NCBI GenBank assembly: GCA_023053545.1
Contig: JAKZAN010000007.1
Coordinates: forward strand, 3,658,001-3,722,000
Direction of reading: 5' to 3'
DNA: 64,000 bases
From: Lepidurus packardi
Lineage: Eukaryota; Arthropoda; Branchiopoda; Notostraca; Triopsidae
Below, in pieces: positions 1-12,600 of the stretch; position 1 is the first letter of the stretch, and the number at the start of each line of letters is the position of its first letter. Made by a program: the position numbers and the translations under genes. The notes under the pieces are model-generated. The model searched no databases. It was not told the DNA's origin and saw only the letters and a program-made list of their open reading frames with translations.

Positions 1-3000
1 AAATTTCAAGAAGAAATTACTTCCATTAACGATACAATTGAAACACGCTCTGTCGATGTCAAAGAGAACCTGAAAGACGAATTGCAAGAATCTTTGGCGT
101 CCGCTGAAACCGTTTCTGATTCGCTGTCTAAAGCTGCTTCCGCTGTTAAAGGTTTTGTTGAATCCACTCTAGAATCGGTAGATAACGAAATGCAATCATC
201 TTCAGAAAAAGTCACAACACAAATAGAAGAATCTGTCGATTCTGAAGTGGAAGATATAAAAGAAGCGGTCAAAGACGTAAAAGAATCCCTTACATCTCAT
301 GCTGATAAAGAAATTACCAAAATCCAAGATCAAACACAAGGTGTTTTCGATAAATTGTCCACAGAAGCATCCGATTTGGCACAAAAGGCGCCTGAGCTTC
401 ATGAACTGACCGAATCTTTTATCGAGGCCGCTGTTGATGTCATTGAAACGGTAGAGTCGGACTTACAAGACAGCTTATCCGAAGCTTCACCATTAGTCGA
501 AAAGACCAGCGCCGTTTTGGCAGAAAAAGCTGTAATCGTCGCTGAACGAGTCACCGATTCGGTCATTGATGAAGCGTCTTCGGTCGCAGAAGCTATCAAA
601 GGTCAGACCAAAGATTCACCACATAAAAGTGCTGATTTAACTCCAGAACATTTGGAAGAACCCTTGAATCCAGGGAAATCTTCGCCTTCCTCCGCCGTAG
701 AATCGCCTTCCCAGGAATTTAAAGGTGAACCACAATCGCCTTTGGAAGCTTCCGAACTATCCGATGTCAGTGATTCCGTGGTAGATTCTAAGCCCAAGAC
801 TCTAGGACTAGAAACCGTAAACACACTCAAATCTGAATCTAAAACTCCGGAAATCGAAGAAGGAATCCCAACTCCTTGCAAAGATGTTCCAGAATCACTA
901 GAACTTCAGTCTGGGACTCAATCTACTTCTTCTGCTATCCAAACACCACATGAAAGCGAGTCCCAAATCGCCAACAAGAGTCCAAGTTCCCTTCCTAGTC
1001 ATGATCTAGCACCTGAACCCTTTAGAGTGCGTACTGAATCACATGATTCGGAATTCCAAACAACAAAAGAAAGTGACTCTCGCAAAATCAGCGAGTCATC
1101 TGATATCCAAGTCACCAGTCAGATTCCAAGTCCGCTTTCCAAGGAAACAGTTCTACACTCGTTAGAATCAACACCAGATGCGCATGAATCCGATAGTAAA
1201 TCTCCCAAAGGAGTTGACTCTCATAAACTAAGCTTTCCTGAAGGTAGCAAATCTCCGAGTCCCGCTCCTACTGCTGACGCTGACGCCGAATCCCTCTGGG
1301 TTAGCGCTGAACGTGATTCTCATGATTCCCAAATCGAACCCACCCAAGAAGTTGACTTTTATAAAGTTAGCCAATCCGCCAGCTCCCAAGTTCTAAGTAA
1401 AAGTCCGAGCCCGATTCCTAGCGGTGATCATGACTGTGCAGTCAGTAAAATTGAGGAGCCCGAGTCTCTCAAGCTAAGCGAGTCAGAATGCTTTCACCCT
1501 TCCGCTAAGTCTACCAGTCCAATTTGCAGCAAGGAGATCAGTACGGAACACCTGCAACTCGATTCAGAGGTAACAAGTGATTCTCGCAGAGTCAGTGAAT
1601 CGGAGAGTATGCTTGAAGGCAGCCATACACTTAGCCCTCTTCCTATTAAAGAATCCGTCTTAGAATCCTTGGAATCCATCGAAAATGCACTTTGTGATTC
1701 TTCCTCTAAAACTCCTCAAGACAGCGATTCAATTAAACTTGGTGAATCTGCCATCTCACAAGCTGCTAGTAAGTCCCCAAGCCCTTGCAAAGAACAAGAA
1801 TTCATCGCTGATTCCCAAGCTCAAGCATTAAATGCTGTTGAATCTCGAAAACTAAGCGAATCGGAGAGCCTGCACGCTTTCAGCAAATCTCCGAGCCCTA
1901 GTCCAAGCAAAGAACTGCTACCTTTAGAATCACAAGCGGAAGATCACGATTCTGCTTTTGAAACTTGCAGAGCTACGGATTCCCGCAGAATTATTGAATC
2001 AGAGAGCATCTTTGACGTAACTAAATCACCAAGCCCTCTCCCCATCAAAGAGGTCGTTGTTGAATCGCTTCAGTTACAAGATTCGCAAGCCAAACCATCG
2101 AGTGGAGCCAGCTCTCGGAAAGTCAGCGAGTCTGACAGTTTAACTGCCACCAGCAAGTCCCCAAGTCCTCTTCCTAGCAAGGAAATCGTCCATGATTTGC
2201 CTGAGTCCCATGAACTTGAACTTGAAATACCTAAATCTACCGATTCTCGCAAAATTAGTGAATCTGACAGCATACCAGCTACCAGCAAGTCTCCAAGTCC
2301 ATTACCTAGTAAGGATGTTCTCACAGAATCACCAGAATCTCACAAGCCTGAATTGCAAACACCAAAAGAAACCGATTCTTCTAAAATCACTGAATCGGAC
2401 ATCCTAACTACAGCCAGCAAGTCCCCAAGTCCACTTCCTAGCAAGGAAATTGTCAAAGAGTCTCAAGATTCCCATGACTCTGAACAAGAAATACCACAAG
2501 AGACGGCATCCCCGAAGATCAGTGAATCTGCGAGTTTACTTGTCAGCAAGGCCCCAAGCCCACTTCCCAGCACTGAGCTCGTACTAGAATCGCAAGTATC
2601 CCATGAATCCGAACTAAAGACATCACGAGACGTTGACACTTGCATACTCGGTGAATCAGACAGCTTGCCTGCTGCCGAAAACATCCCAAGTCCTCTTTCA
2701 AGCCAGGACGTAATCATGAAGTCGCTGGAATCTGAAGATAATACATCCAAAGATCATGAGTCTCGCCAAATCAGCGATTCTGAGAGCTTAGAAGCTGATC
2801 TAAAGTCTCCAGGCCTTCCTCACAAGGAAATCACCCTAGAGTCCCCCAAACCCGAAATCGAAACATCAAAAGAACCTGGTTCCTGTAAACTAAGTGAACC
2901 TGACAGCTTACATGTCGATAAGTCTCCAAGTCCGACTGCAACCAAGGATATTGTATTGGAATCTCCAGTATTTGAAGATAAAAGATCAAATGAGTCTGAT

Positions 3001-6000
3001 TCCCGTAAAATCAGTGAATCTGAGAGCCTATTTGCCGCCGATAAATCTTCAAGTCCGATTCCAAGCAAGGGGATGGCCTTAGAATCACCAGAATCTCGTG
3101 ATCCTGAACTTGAAATGTCCCAAGAAATTGACTCGTGCAGAAGGAGCAAAGCGGCTAGTCCTACTCCCAGCAAGGAACTCCTCTCCCATGATTCCAAAAT
3201 CAGTGATTGCAGTGATGATAGCCCCGAAGCATTTGAGGCTATCGATTCCATCAAAGTGAGCGAATCTATCGGCTCTCAAATGGTCAGTGGGACTCTTAGT
3301 CCCGCACCAGAACTTCAGAAAGATCCATCAACCGATTCCGTCCAAGATTCGACCCAAAAACAAGCAGACCTAGCTGATTTCGAGTCGGTCGAACAAGAAG
3401 TTCAGCCACAACTTCAGAAACTGGTAGAAACCGCTCAAGAAAAGGCCTCTGCCTTGCAGACCGACTCTTCCCCGAGCCGGCCCTCTGCGGACTCCGTCCC
3501 CCTCACACCGGAATCCAAGTTAAAAGAGATCGAAGCTGCTATCGAACTCACTGGCCGCAAACTTCTTGAGGATATTACACCTCTAGTCGGATCAGCCATT
3601 TCCCCACCAGTTTCACCCGTGGAGAAGGAAATCGTGACAATCCCCTCGCCCCAACATTTCTCTCCACCCAAACCTAGCTCCGGCTACGTGGTTCCCACTC
3701 CGGACGAAGTCGCGGACTTGCCTGTAGATGAAGACGATGAAGAGGTCAAAAAGTCCTCCATTCTAGCTGCGACGACCCCGGAAACAAGCCGCGCCGTCTC
3801 CCCGACGATTGCTAAGGGAATCAAAATTGATTTCGAAGAGGATCACTTAGCCCGCCCATTTGTACTCGCCAAGGAAATCATTGACACGTCCAGTCAAACG
3901 GACTGCACATATGTAACCTCACCTCAAACCGAAATCGTGTCGGAAGGTAAGATCCCGAGTCCATGCGTGTCTCCCGTACCGGATGTCAAAGTTCATGCGG
4001 CTGTTGAAGTAGAAGAAATAGACCATGTCTCTTCCCAACACCGAGAGCAGGTGCTCTCCTCCGTCTCTACCCAAGAAGAAGCTGAACCTCAGAGTTTCGA
4101 CAGCCAATTCTCGTCCAGAACGTACGACAAAGATTCTTCTATGATTCCCGCCTTTTCCTCCGGCCCTTCGAGTTGGGAAACCACTGAAGAAACTACCCGG
4201 AAGATCGCTACCCCAACGGAAGATTCCTTCCATCAACCAGACAGCATTATCAGTGGGGCAACCGACATTGCCACCTTTGCTGACTTCCGGGAGCCTCAAG
4301 AGCTCCCCAGCGGTCCTTCCAGTCACGAAATCGCTAGTCATGATGCCGAGATGGAGGATCAGTTGGAAATCATGGTGCAAACCACAAAAACTACTGAGCT
4401 TTACTCCTCTTCAGGCCGTCCGTCCGCCTACTTGTCCTCTATGAGCTTCGACCACCCCAAACAAGCCTCTTCCTTCGAGTCCATGAAGCGATCCACCTCC
4501 ACGGAGGACTTCGATAAACGATCTTTGGTTTCTGGAGATTTTGTTGCTGAAACGTTAACGGGTACCACTCATAAGGTGGTTGAAGCCATCAGCCCTTGTC
4601 ACCACGTACCGAAGTCGGAAGCACATGATTCCACGACTGAACTACCGCCTTTAACGCCTCGAAGCGATATTAGCTCGACGTATGAGCCAGCGGTGGAAAA
4701 TTTTAACCCATTTGTAACCCGGGACGAACGCTGGACTCACCATCCCGATGAAGAGATCGAGGAGCAGACGGAGGAACAACGAGGAAGCTCCAAAGAGGCG
4801 TGGTTTAGAACGGATCAGCTTCTTTCACCGCGTGAAAGTACGGTGACGTACGTGGAGACTAGCGAAGGTTCGCTAGGATTCCGCGGTGCGTTTTCAACGA
4901 CAACGACCATTCAAGGAATCGCCGCCAATGAAGACGATGAAGAGGAAGAAGCGGTGATGACCGCTACTCGGCCTTGGGAACGTAGTGAATTCCATCCAGA
5001 ATCACACATGGACGAAGATTGGGTTCGTCTCCGCGCGGAAGAGTACGCGGCGAGCCACCCCGAGGATTACGAGCAATATTCTGGGTATTATGAATCGGAA
5101 TCGCTCGAATCTCAGCCGGAGTTGCAAGAATCGAGTAGTAAGTACACGTCTCGGGTTATCGAATCTACCGACCCCCTTACGGAATCTCGAACCATTACGA
5201 CCACTACGACAACAACGACCCGGACACTGTATCGTGAAGTTGACGATCACGACAATTCCACGGGTGGTGTCGCTGAACGCCACGGTTTTGAGAACGGTAA
5301 CGGTCATCATTCTGAAACAACAACCTCCGTCACGGAAGATTATCAATCTTTAGCTATTAACCGTAATGGGCACCATGCTGAGGACAGGCGCGTTTCGCCG
5401 GAAGAGAAAGTAGCTAGTTGGGGTAAACCGTTGGGTTTGCCCGCTCCAGTTACCACCAACGGAGGTATGGAGCTGGAGACGGTGACCAAATCGCCGTTGA
5501 AGGACATCAAACGCAGCGTAACCCAAGCGTCTCCTCAAAAACGGTCTAAGCTCGCTAATGGATCGGCGCCAGCGGGGAACACGCCCGCACCCATTTACGT
5601 TGATTTGGCGTACGTGCCACATCACGGACATCCGGATTACTGCGACGCAGACTACTTTAAGCGGATCCGAGCCAGACATTACGTGTTCAGTGGCCTGGAA
5701 CCATCCCCGACCGTCTTGCAAGCCTTGCTGGATGCCAAAATGTCTTGGACCGGCGAAGACAAGGATCTAGGTAAGAAGTTCCCTGGGTATTATCTACTTC
5801 TAAATCAAAAGTCCTCGTTTACTTTATCATATGCTATAAAAACCGATATTTTTTGCAATGCTTATGTCGAATGAAGCAACTGGCGAGAAATCGTACTTTT
5901 CAGAAGCAAAAACAAGCTGGCAATTAGCTATCTATTTCTTTTCCTAGTTTCATATGCAAGGCTTTCGTAAAAGCATAACAACATCCGTGCCATCTGGGGC

Positions 6001-6688
6001 TGCCTCTCATCAATAAGCTCAGGTGTACGGGTGCCCTGAATAACTTACAAGGCTTTATTTTACAGTGGAATGGAAAAATATTTTTTTCTCTACTTCTTAT
6101 GAAGAAAGATTAGTAGGGTATTACAGCAAGATGAAAATAAGTTCCCGAAGAGGATTTAGAAGTTTCGAATGTTTATCCACTTTTGCGTTTATCATCAGTA
6201 AGTTGGGTAAACGCGAAAGGGGAATTGCGGTTCGTTATTAAGCGTAAAAGCTTCAAAAGGAAGCTTTAATGAGCTTCCTTCTAGTGTGTTAGGCAAACGA
6301 AACTTTAAATTGTAACTGGTTCGTTCGTGTGTGCAAACTGTGCTTTTCGGGTGTATTTCCTTGATAAGCTTTCTTAGAAAACCTAGAACAGCATGAGTAG
6401 ATTAGTGTCAATCAAAAGCTAGTGTTATCAATGCCAGAAAGAAATGGTTCCTGCAAGACTTTGGTGTATTCAGAAATGTAACCTGATGTTAATTTTCTTA
6501 TTATTTTTATCGTTTCAGATGTGACCATCATTCCAACATACGATTCGGATTCCTTGGGAATGTGGGTAGCCGCGCATGAAGAGCAACTGGCAGCGCATCG
6601 TATTGATTTAGCCCCATCTGCCTCGCGATGCACCATCAATTTGCAAGATCACGAAACCTCCTGCTCGGCTTACCGACTCGAGTTTTAA
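1..6688 (+). CDS. futsch: futsch-like microtubule-associated protein (MAP1 family), 3' part
   Basis: Exons <1..5770 and 6519..6688; the start lies left of the window. The frame is open from base 1. The exon ends one base into a codon at a GTAAGA donor, and after the TTTCAG acceptor the phase is restored, giving KDL-D-VTIIP, with a TAA stop at 6686. About 1,979 residues are visible. First comes an acidic helical part (residues 1-200), then a long serine-rich KSPSP repeat region (about 320-1100), then an acidic linker, and last the MAP1 light-chain domain beginning PIYVDLAYVPHH and ending CSAYRLEF. Known MAP1/Futsch proteins bind and stabilise microtubules in axons and at synapses, and the light-chain end is the most conserved part. 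The KSPSP repeats resemble neurofilament tails and are probable phosphorylation sites. The family call is secure; the microtubule role is inferred from the family. Confidence 0.93.
960..3310 (+). repeat. Degenerate coding tandem repeat with KSPSP core inside futsch
   Basis: The protein repeats a unit of about 45-55 residues with the order SRKISESES, a short variable stretch, KSPSPLPSKE, a variable ES.ESHDSE stretch, then ETPKE. Roughly fifteen to twenty units can be followed. The middle units (about 2100-2600) are the most alike, in DNA as well as protein, and the outer ones have drifted, as expected if the array grew by unequal exchange. Serine followed by proline recurs in each unit, the usual target form of proline-directed kinases. 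Confidence 0.85.
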
Positions 6689-8607
6689 GTGAAACTTTCC
6701 GAACTGCCCACCATCTTTAGAAAACTCACCAATTTATACCACATATAAACACAGACCTAGTTTTTTTTCTTAGATAACTTGGAAATCTTGACATCCATAG
6801 ATAGGATAGGACATAGAGATTTTGCGTTCTTTTTGCAGACAAAAGATGACTTTCAGCTAGAAGTATCCAAAAGACTTATGGTTACTTCAGACAAGTAGTC
6901 ATAGAAAGCAGAATTTTAAAGCTGTAGAAAGATTTCAGACTAAGAAATCACGACTTTTGAGCGTTACAGTGGGCGTGGAAACTTTCAGTAATTAAAGAAA
7001 AGTGTGACATTCAAGACCTTGAATGCTAAATAGGGAGATGAAGAACGTTGTAGCCTTACATGAAGCTTTTTGGTTCTTTTTTTTCTTAGTTCAAGTTCGC
7101 TCCGCTTGTGGATTGTGATTGTGTGCCCAGTGCAAACGCGCTTTTTTGAGTTGAAAAGCTTTCCTTTTTTGCACACATGGCATGGCAGATAAGCTCATTT
7201 AGCTTTTTTTACACTTTGTTGACGTTTCTAATAGTATTTTCCGGGAATCGAAAAATAGGTTAAGAAACGTACGCTAAAACATTTGTATCTCTTGGTGAGT
7301 TTTGCCGCACCACTTTTCTCGCTATGTCCCCAAAAAAGTATTATTTTCAAAAACTTCAGTGATTAAAAAAACGACACGAAAAGGCTCACGCATTGTGGTG
7401 GCAGTTTTTATTACGGGTAGCTTTAACTTCATTTTTTTCCTATCGGAATCGTGATAAATTGTCACTTTATTTTGCAACATTCCCGGGTTTATTTCGAGGG
7501 GTTTTAAGAATAAATTGGGGGGTTTTAAAGACAAACAATTAGGAATTTATTGATTATTCGAAAGTAGGGCTGCCGGTGCTAAGTGTTGTGTTCGAGTCAG
7601 GCCTTACGACAGGGTATGTGATAGTCAATGCGTGAGCAAACAAGTTTCTAGACGCGGGCTTACGATAATTAAACGAGCGAAGAGACTCATAAACTAAGCT
7701 AAGCTAGTTAACTGAAACTATTGTCTTACCATCGACTAAAGTAAATGTCATGTGATACAATTCCAGCTTCGAGGGGAAAGAGGGAGGGGATAGAAAGCGC
7801 CGCTGAGTCTTAGCCAGGCGGTTAGGGGCGGGGTAATGAGATACCAGAGGTTAACCGTAACTTTAGAATAAGAAAATGAAAGCTTGAGAAGTTGGGAAGA
7901 GTAAATTAGGACGAAAAAATCTAGGCTCCTGGCTTGGCTTTTTTGCGTCTTAACTTGTTCCAAGATTTCCAAATTCCCCTTAAATAACCATGTATTAATC
8001 ACTGCTATAACTTAACTATTTTCCCTTTCCTTTTCTTATAACCAAAAAATTATACGCCTGCACTTTTAGTTATGCTATAACACTTTATTTGTGTCGTCGT
8101 CAATGGTTCAATGATTCCTTGTGTTAAAAGTATGTCTAGGTTTCGATTATTTTACATTTTTCATTTCCAACATTTCTGGGGTTCTTTGGCGTTAGAGAAA
8201 AGGTTCCAGATGTCGCAAAGTGTACCCTTTTGCGCTGCCAGATGGCGATATTGTTTGTTGCTTCCGCTATAAAGAAAGCGCCCGCCTGTCCCAGTTCTAT
8301 ATTATAAACGCAAAGGCAAAACAAGTGTTGTGTTTTTGTCCTTTGAACTTCATGTACTACCCAAGCAGATTTTAATTATGGTTAGGCGAAACTTTGTGAA
8401 GCCCAATAAAAATGAAGTTGAAAACCAAAAAAGTTTAGTTTTTAAGGCGAACCAGGTCGGAAAAAATTGACGTTTTCGCGTGTGCACGTTTTGGTAATGA
8501 ATTCGTTTTTACAAGTTTTCGAGCAGAAATATTTCTTCTGGTTCTGCTGCTAATCTTACACAGAAGATGAGCTAGGAATATAACAGATAATTTATCTCAA
8601 ACAATAA

Positions 8608-8878
8608 TGTCAGTTGTAGGCCGCCTTTCGCCTTCTCCAGGTTTATAGTGTGGCGATTGATTGCGGAGAGGGCGACAGGCCGAGGCTAGTGAAGGGGGAT
8701 AAAAGGTCAGGGGGAGAGGCAATTCATTAGTTAGTTAAGGAAAGACAAAAGGGAAGGGGCAGTTAGAGTGGTTTAAAGGTCGCGAAGTGGTATAAAAAGA
8801 CAAGCAAATGTAAAGAAAAGGTAGTCCAGTTTTGGACAGTAAAGAAAATAAAGCATTTGGAAAAGGCGAACCGTAACA
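8608..8878 (+). mobile_element. Solo LTR (copy 1) of a retrotransposon, diverged 5' part
   Basis: From 8656 to 8878 it matches 46725-46946 almost base for base. It runs from TGTCAG to GTAACA, the TG...CA ends of LTRs. It holds a TATA-like GATAAAAG at about 8698, an initiator-like region downstream, and AATAAA at 8847-8852, the usual U3-R-U5 order. The first 50 bases differ from copy 2. Flanking ATAA and ATAG are at best an imperfect 4-bp target duplication. No internal retroviral-type genes are present, so it looks like a solo LTR. Confidence 0.7.
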
Positions 8879-9444
8879 ATAGATAAACCGGAAGCTCTGA
8901 AACCATTTGTTATAACCATCTTTTATCGTACTTCGGCCGCAATACCTAATTTATTTTGGATTTTGGTGCTCTACGTAGTCCCAACAAAAACAAATAATGA
9001 AGCTGTATTCCACCAAAACTTTCCACCACGCACACTAGCGACGAGTCAGTGAGTATTTGAACATGGAAAATAATTATTCCAAAAGAGCAAGATCAAAACA
9101 TGTATTGTTTAGTATTAAATAACCATGTTTATTAACAGTTCAATAAGAAGCTAGTGTATTTTTTTTTCAGGTCCAATCCAAGGAAACTTTCTTTTCGTTT
9201 ACTATAAGAAAGTTGGTATGTCGTATAACGTTTACGCGCAAAAACGGGGTTACTTTCCGGAACATAGCAATTAGGGGGCGAGGCCGAATAGAACAATGCG
9301 AGATCAACGCTGGAATATAAAGACAAGCGCGTTGCTTTTTATTTCTTTAACCAAAAAGAAAGAAAGAAGTTTTAGCGTTTGGAATGTGTTGGTATGGCCC
9401 TCCAACCATAGGTGTCAGTTAGTCTAAAAAGAACTCCATATTGT

Positions 9445-9454
9445 TTTATTTATT
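9445..9454 (-). promoter_or_regulatory. Probable Syt4 polyadenylation signal
   Basis: Two overlapping AATAAA hexamers read on the minus strand about 190 bases after the Syt4 stop codon at 9645. The position suits a short 3' UTR, but no transcript end is visible from sequence alone. Confidence 0.45.
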
Positions 9455-9644
9455 TTTTGCTCTTCAGGATTATTCGTTTCTTTCTCATTTCTCCTTTACA
9501 GATCGCTATATTGGTTTTGGTTACTTGAGAAGCTCCCGTGAACGGGGAGTGTTTTTTAGGAGAGGCTATGAAATTGTTTTGCAAGCGAGATATCTTTTAT
9601 GTTTGAAGAACGTATGTATCAAGCAGCTTCAGTCTGCCCTATCT

Positions 9645-12600
9645 TCATTCCCTCAGTTTGTGCCACTCAGCAATCTGGCGACGTGGCGAGTTCAGGACCT
9701 CGTTCCAGTGATGCAAAGCTGAGCCAGTCGTTTTGACCCCGCCAAGTTCTAGTCTGCCAATCACCTGCAAGGAAAATAAAAGAAAGAAACCATAAAAAAT
9801 GGATATGTGATGGGGGTACACGTGTAGGTCATGGTCCCATTCCAAAATCCTTAGCCTTAACGAGCGTTGTCACGGAGGCACGAACAAAAGAGAAGAGTAA
9901 TGACATCATGTTCTTTCGGTCTTTACCAGCCCATAAGAGTCCAAAAACCCATACACCGTCCATTGCAATCAGGAGGTAAAATTGGACAGAGAAAGCACAG
10001 CATATAACTCATCCACAGCATGTGTACGAGTTTCTCTCTGAGTGAATTTTTAGCTGTCGAGTGTTCGCTGGGCAGTTTCTGAGCTGGTAGGACAGTGTCA
10101 ACCGCGAATTGCGTGTTTTAAATCCATGAAAGCTGTGAACAACATTTCGGATTCGCCCTATCCAAGCATCCCATTCGTAGTTTTGAACTCATTGCCAAAC
10201 AATGTTCGCTCCTTTTCCTGCAGTACGCGGATCTCATCGCCTGAAACAGTGAAACTGAACAGCGCGGACGCGTCCGATTCTATCAAGTCTTGAAAGCAGC
10301 CGCAGTAAGGATTTAACTTCCAAAAATTAATACGGGGAAGATGGGAAAACAACATTCTACGTATATATTAAATTCTGATAGAGAAAGGTCTTAAATAAAT
10401 TTAACATAGAACAAGAATTTCTACCAAAATGTGTGCTAAGGGATATAAACAAATATTTAGTCTATTTATTTTGCTAAAGATAAGTTTTCCATTACGCAAA
10501 TGAGCATGAGTTGAGAACAAAAACAAACCACACACAAAAATCTTGTTTTGAACTGTTGAAATAAGCTCGAAGTCTAGAGTTCTCCGGAAACAAAGCGTTT
10601 TACTAGATCGTTACTTAGGAAAGAGTGTAGAAAAAGTTTCCGGAAGTTAGAGTGTTGGAAGAAATCGTGTTGGAACTTGGCCCAACAGGAAATGAGAAAG
10701 AGAACGAAAACGACGAAAGAGTTAATTAACATACTGTACCTCGTTTTTGGTGACCCGATCCCAATCTAAGACGAGGAACTCCAAGCTGAGATTGTCAAGT
10801 CCTTCAGCACTAGCTGGCACGTCAAAAACAAAGGATTCGTTGAATACCGGATTGAGCGTCCTCTTCTTGACATGCGTTTTTTTCTTGGCAATGCGTTGCC
10901 CGTTATGGAGCAAGTAGATCTTTACGTACGGGTCTAGTAAGAGAAAAGAAGTGTTTAATCCTTTATTTAATTAACTAACCGAAAAACAGAATTCCTAAGT
11001 CTCCTATTATAGCTTAGCATTACACAATGTACAAACATGTTACGGGCCAATTCGGGTCCATTCAATTAGTTATACATATCGCATAAAGCGCTGCAAATGT
11101 CTAAAAAAAATCTTTGATGGGAATTTATATACAGCTGCATTTACTGTTTAGGTAAGATAAGATCAACGTCTAAGGCAAATTCTTTTCTATACGGATGAAG
11201 TAAGCCAAAATGGGTAGATTTAATGATATAGTTATAGTTTTTTGAAAGATATACAATTATCACAAACGCATTATAGCTTAGCTAACTATGTCAGGATAGC
11301 ATAGTAGTTACTGTGTAATAGTTACTTGGAGTACGTACATAGCTATAATGTTAACCTGCTCGCCGTTTATGCGCAGAAGCAATGCGCGTTTATATAGACC
11401 CAAGCAAAGCACTGCGCGCCACCTTGTGGTGACATGGTTATAACAAGCAAGCTAAGCTGTATAGGTAGAATTAAGATACGTGCGTTCATATATCTATGTA
11501 CAAACAAAAGTCACACATCCGCTGGCAGTCCACGGTGCGAAGAAATAAGCTAAGCAATTTACGTAACCCTTACATACGTCTTAGAGGGGTTAGGAACCAA
11601 TAGGAATACTAATTTGGAATACTAATTGTTACCATGTCAGCTTCGTCTTAGTTTAGGGATCTCTGGGTTTAAGGCTAATTAGCTATGTGGTGATGAGATC
11701 CTTCTTAACATTACTGACAGCAAAAGCGCCTGAGTTCGTGACTAACATTAGGCATCATCGTACTCAGTTTGATTGTACCATTTTGAGTAATAATTTATAA
11801 TCCTTGGTTAGTTTAGCTTTTCGTGTCACTACCAAAGAGCAGATGCTCACGCTGGTTTAATATTAAAAAAAAAACTTTCCGTGTACCTGCGAGTCCTGTG
11901 ATGTCCATGCGAGGAATATTCCTAGCTTTCAATATAACTGCAGTCAAGCGGGAGGCTTGTGGCTGGTAACACAAAGAAACCAGTAACTCGCCGCGCCCTT
12001 GGCTTCTCATCTAAGTCAAATGGGAAATAATAAGAAAAATCGTAGTCTCGAGACGAGAAATTTCTTGTAAAAAATCAACAATCTAAATGGGTTACTTTAA
12101 GACTACGAGGAGCAATATCCCGGCATAAAATGGCGAGCGAAGTTGTAAAAGTCGTTGATGTGGGCGTTGCTGGAGATGTTTCTCCATTACCATTGGTTAC
12201 TTGCTCAATTTCTTCCAACGCTGTCGTTACCGGCAGCATCACTTCTCCAATAACGTCGTCTCGGGAGTAGCGATCAAAACTGAGTACAGCAAAGTGAAGC
12301 GTCAAACTCTGCCATCGAAACAGAGACAAAAAAGTATTATCATTTCAACTGTCCGCTTCAATATTGCTACGCCAAAGATTGCAACAATTCCCCCCCCCAA
12401 AAAAAATGCCTAGTATTTCTTTCTTCACATAGTAATTAAAAACCTTTTGTGAAGAAATACGAATTACACTCACCGCCAGCTGATTCACAGCGATACCATA
12501 GAAGGTGAAATCTTCGTCGTACACTGGATTGAGGGTACGACGCAATACCCGAGTCTTGACTTTATGTTGTTTGTCAGGCAGTAATTGCAGTTTGACGTAC

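Larger units (their letters stand above)
6689..9644. other. futsch 3' UTR and gap to the convergent Syt4 gene
   Basis: No coding exon is visible here. The left part should be the futsch 3' UTR; AATAAA-like signals occur near 7512 and 8409 but the end point cannot be fixed. An LTR-like repeat lies at 8608-8878. The right end should hold the 3' UTR of Syt4, which runs on the opposite strand. Confidence 0.6.

Noticed and set aside
82..82. ATG-like start of futsch at the first listed frame start
   Set aside because: The frame is open from base 1 and the codon at 82 is not ATG; the true start is outside the window.
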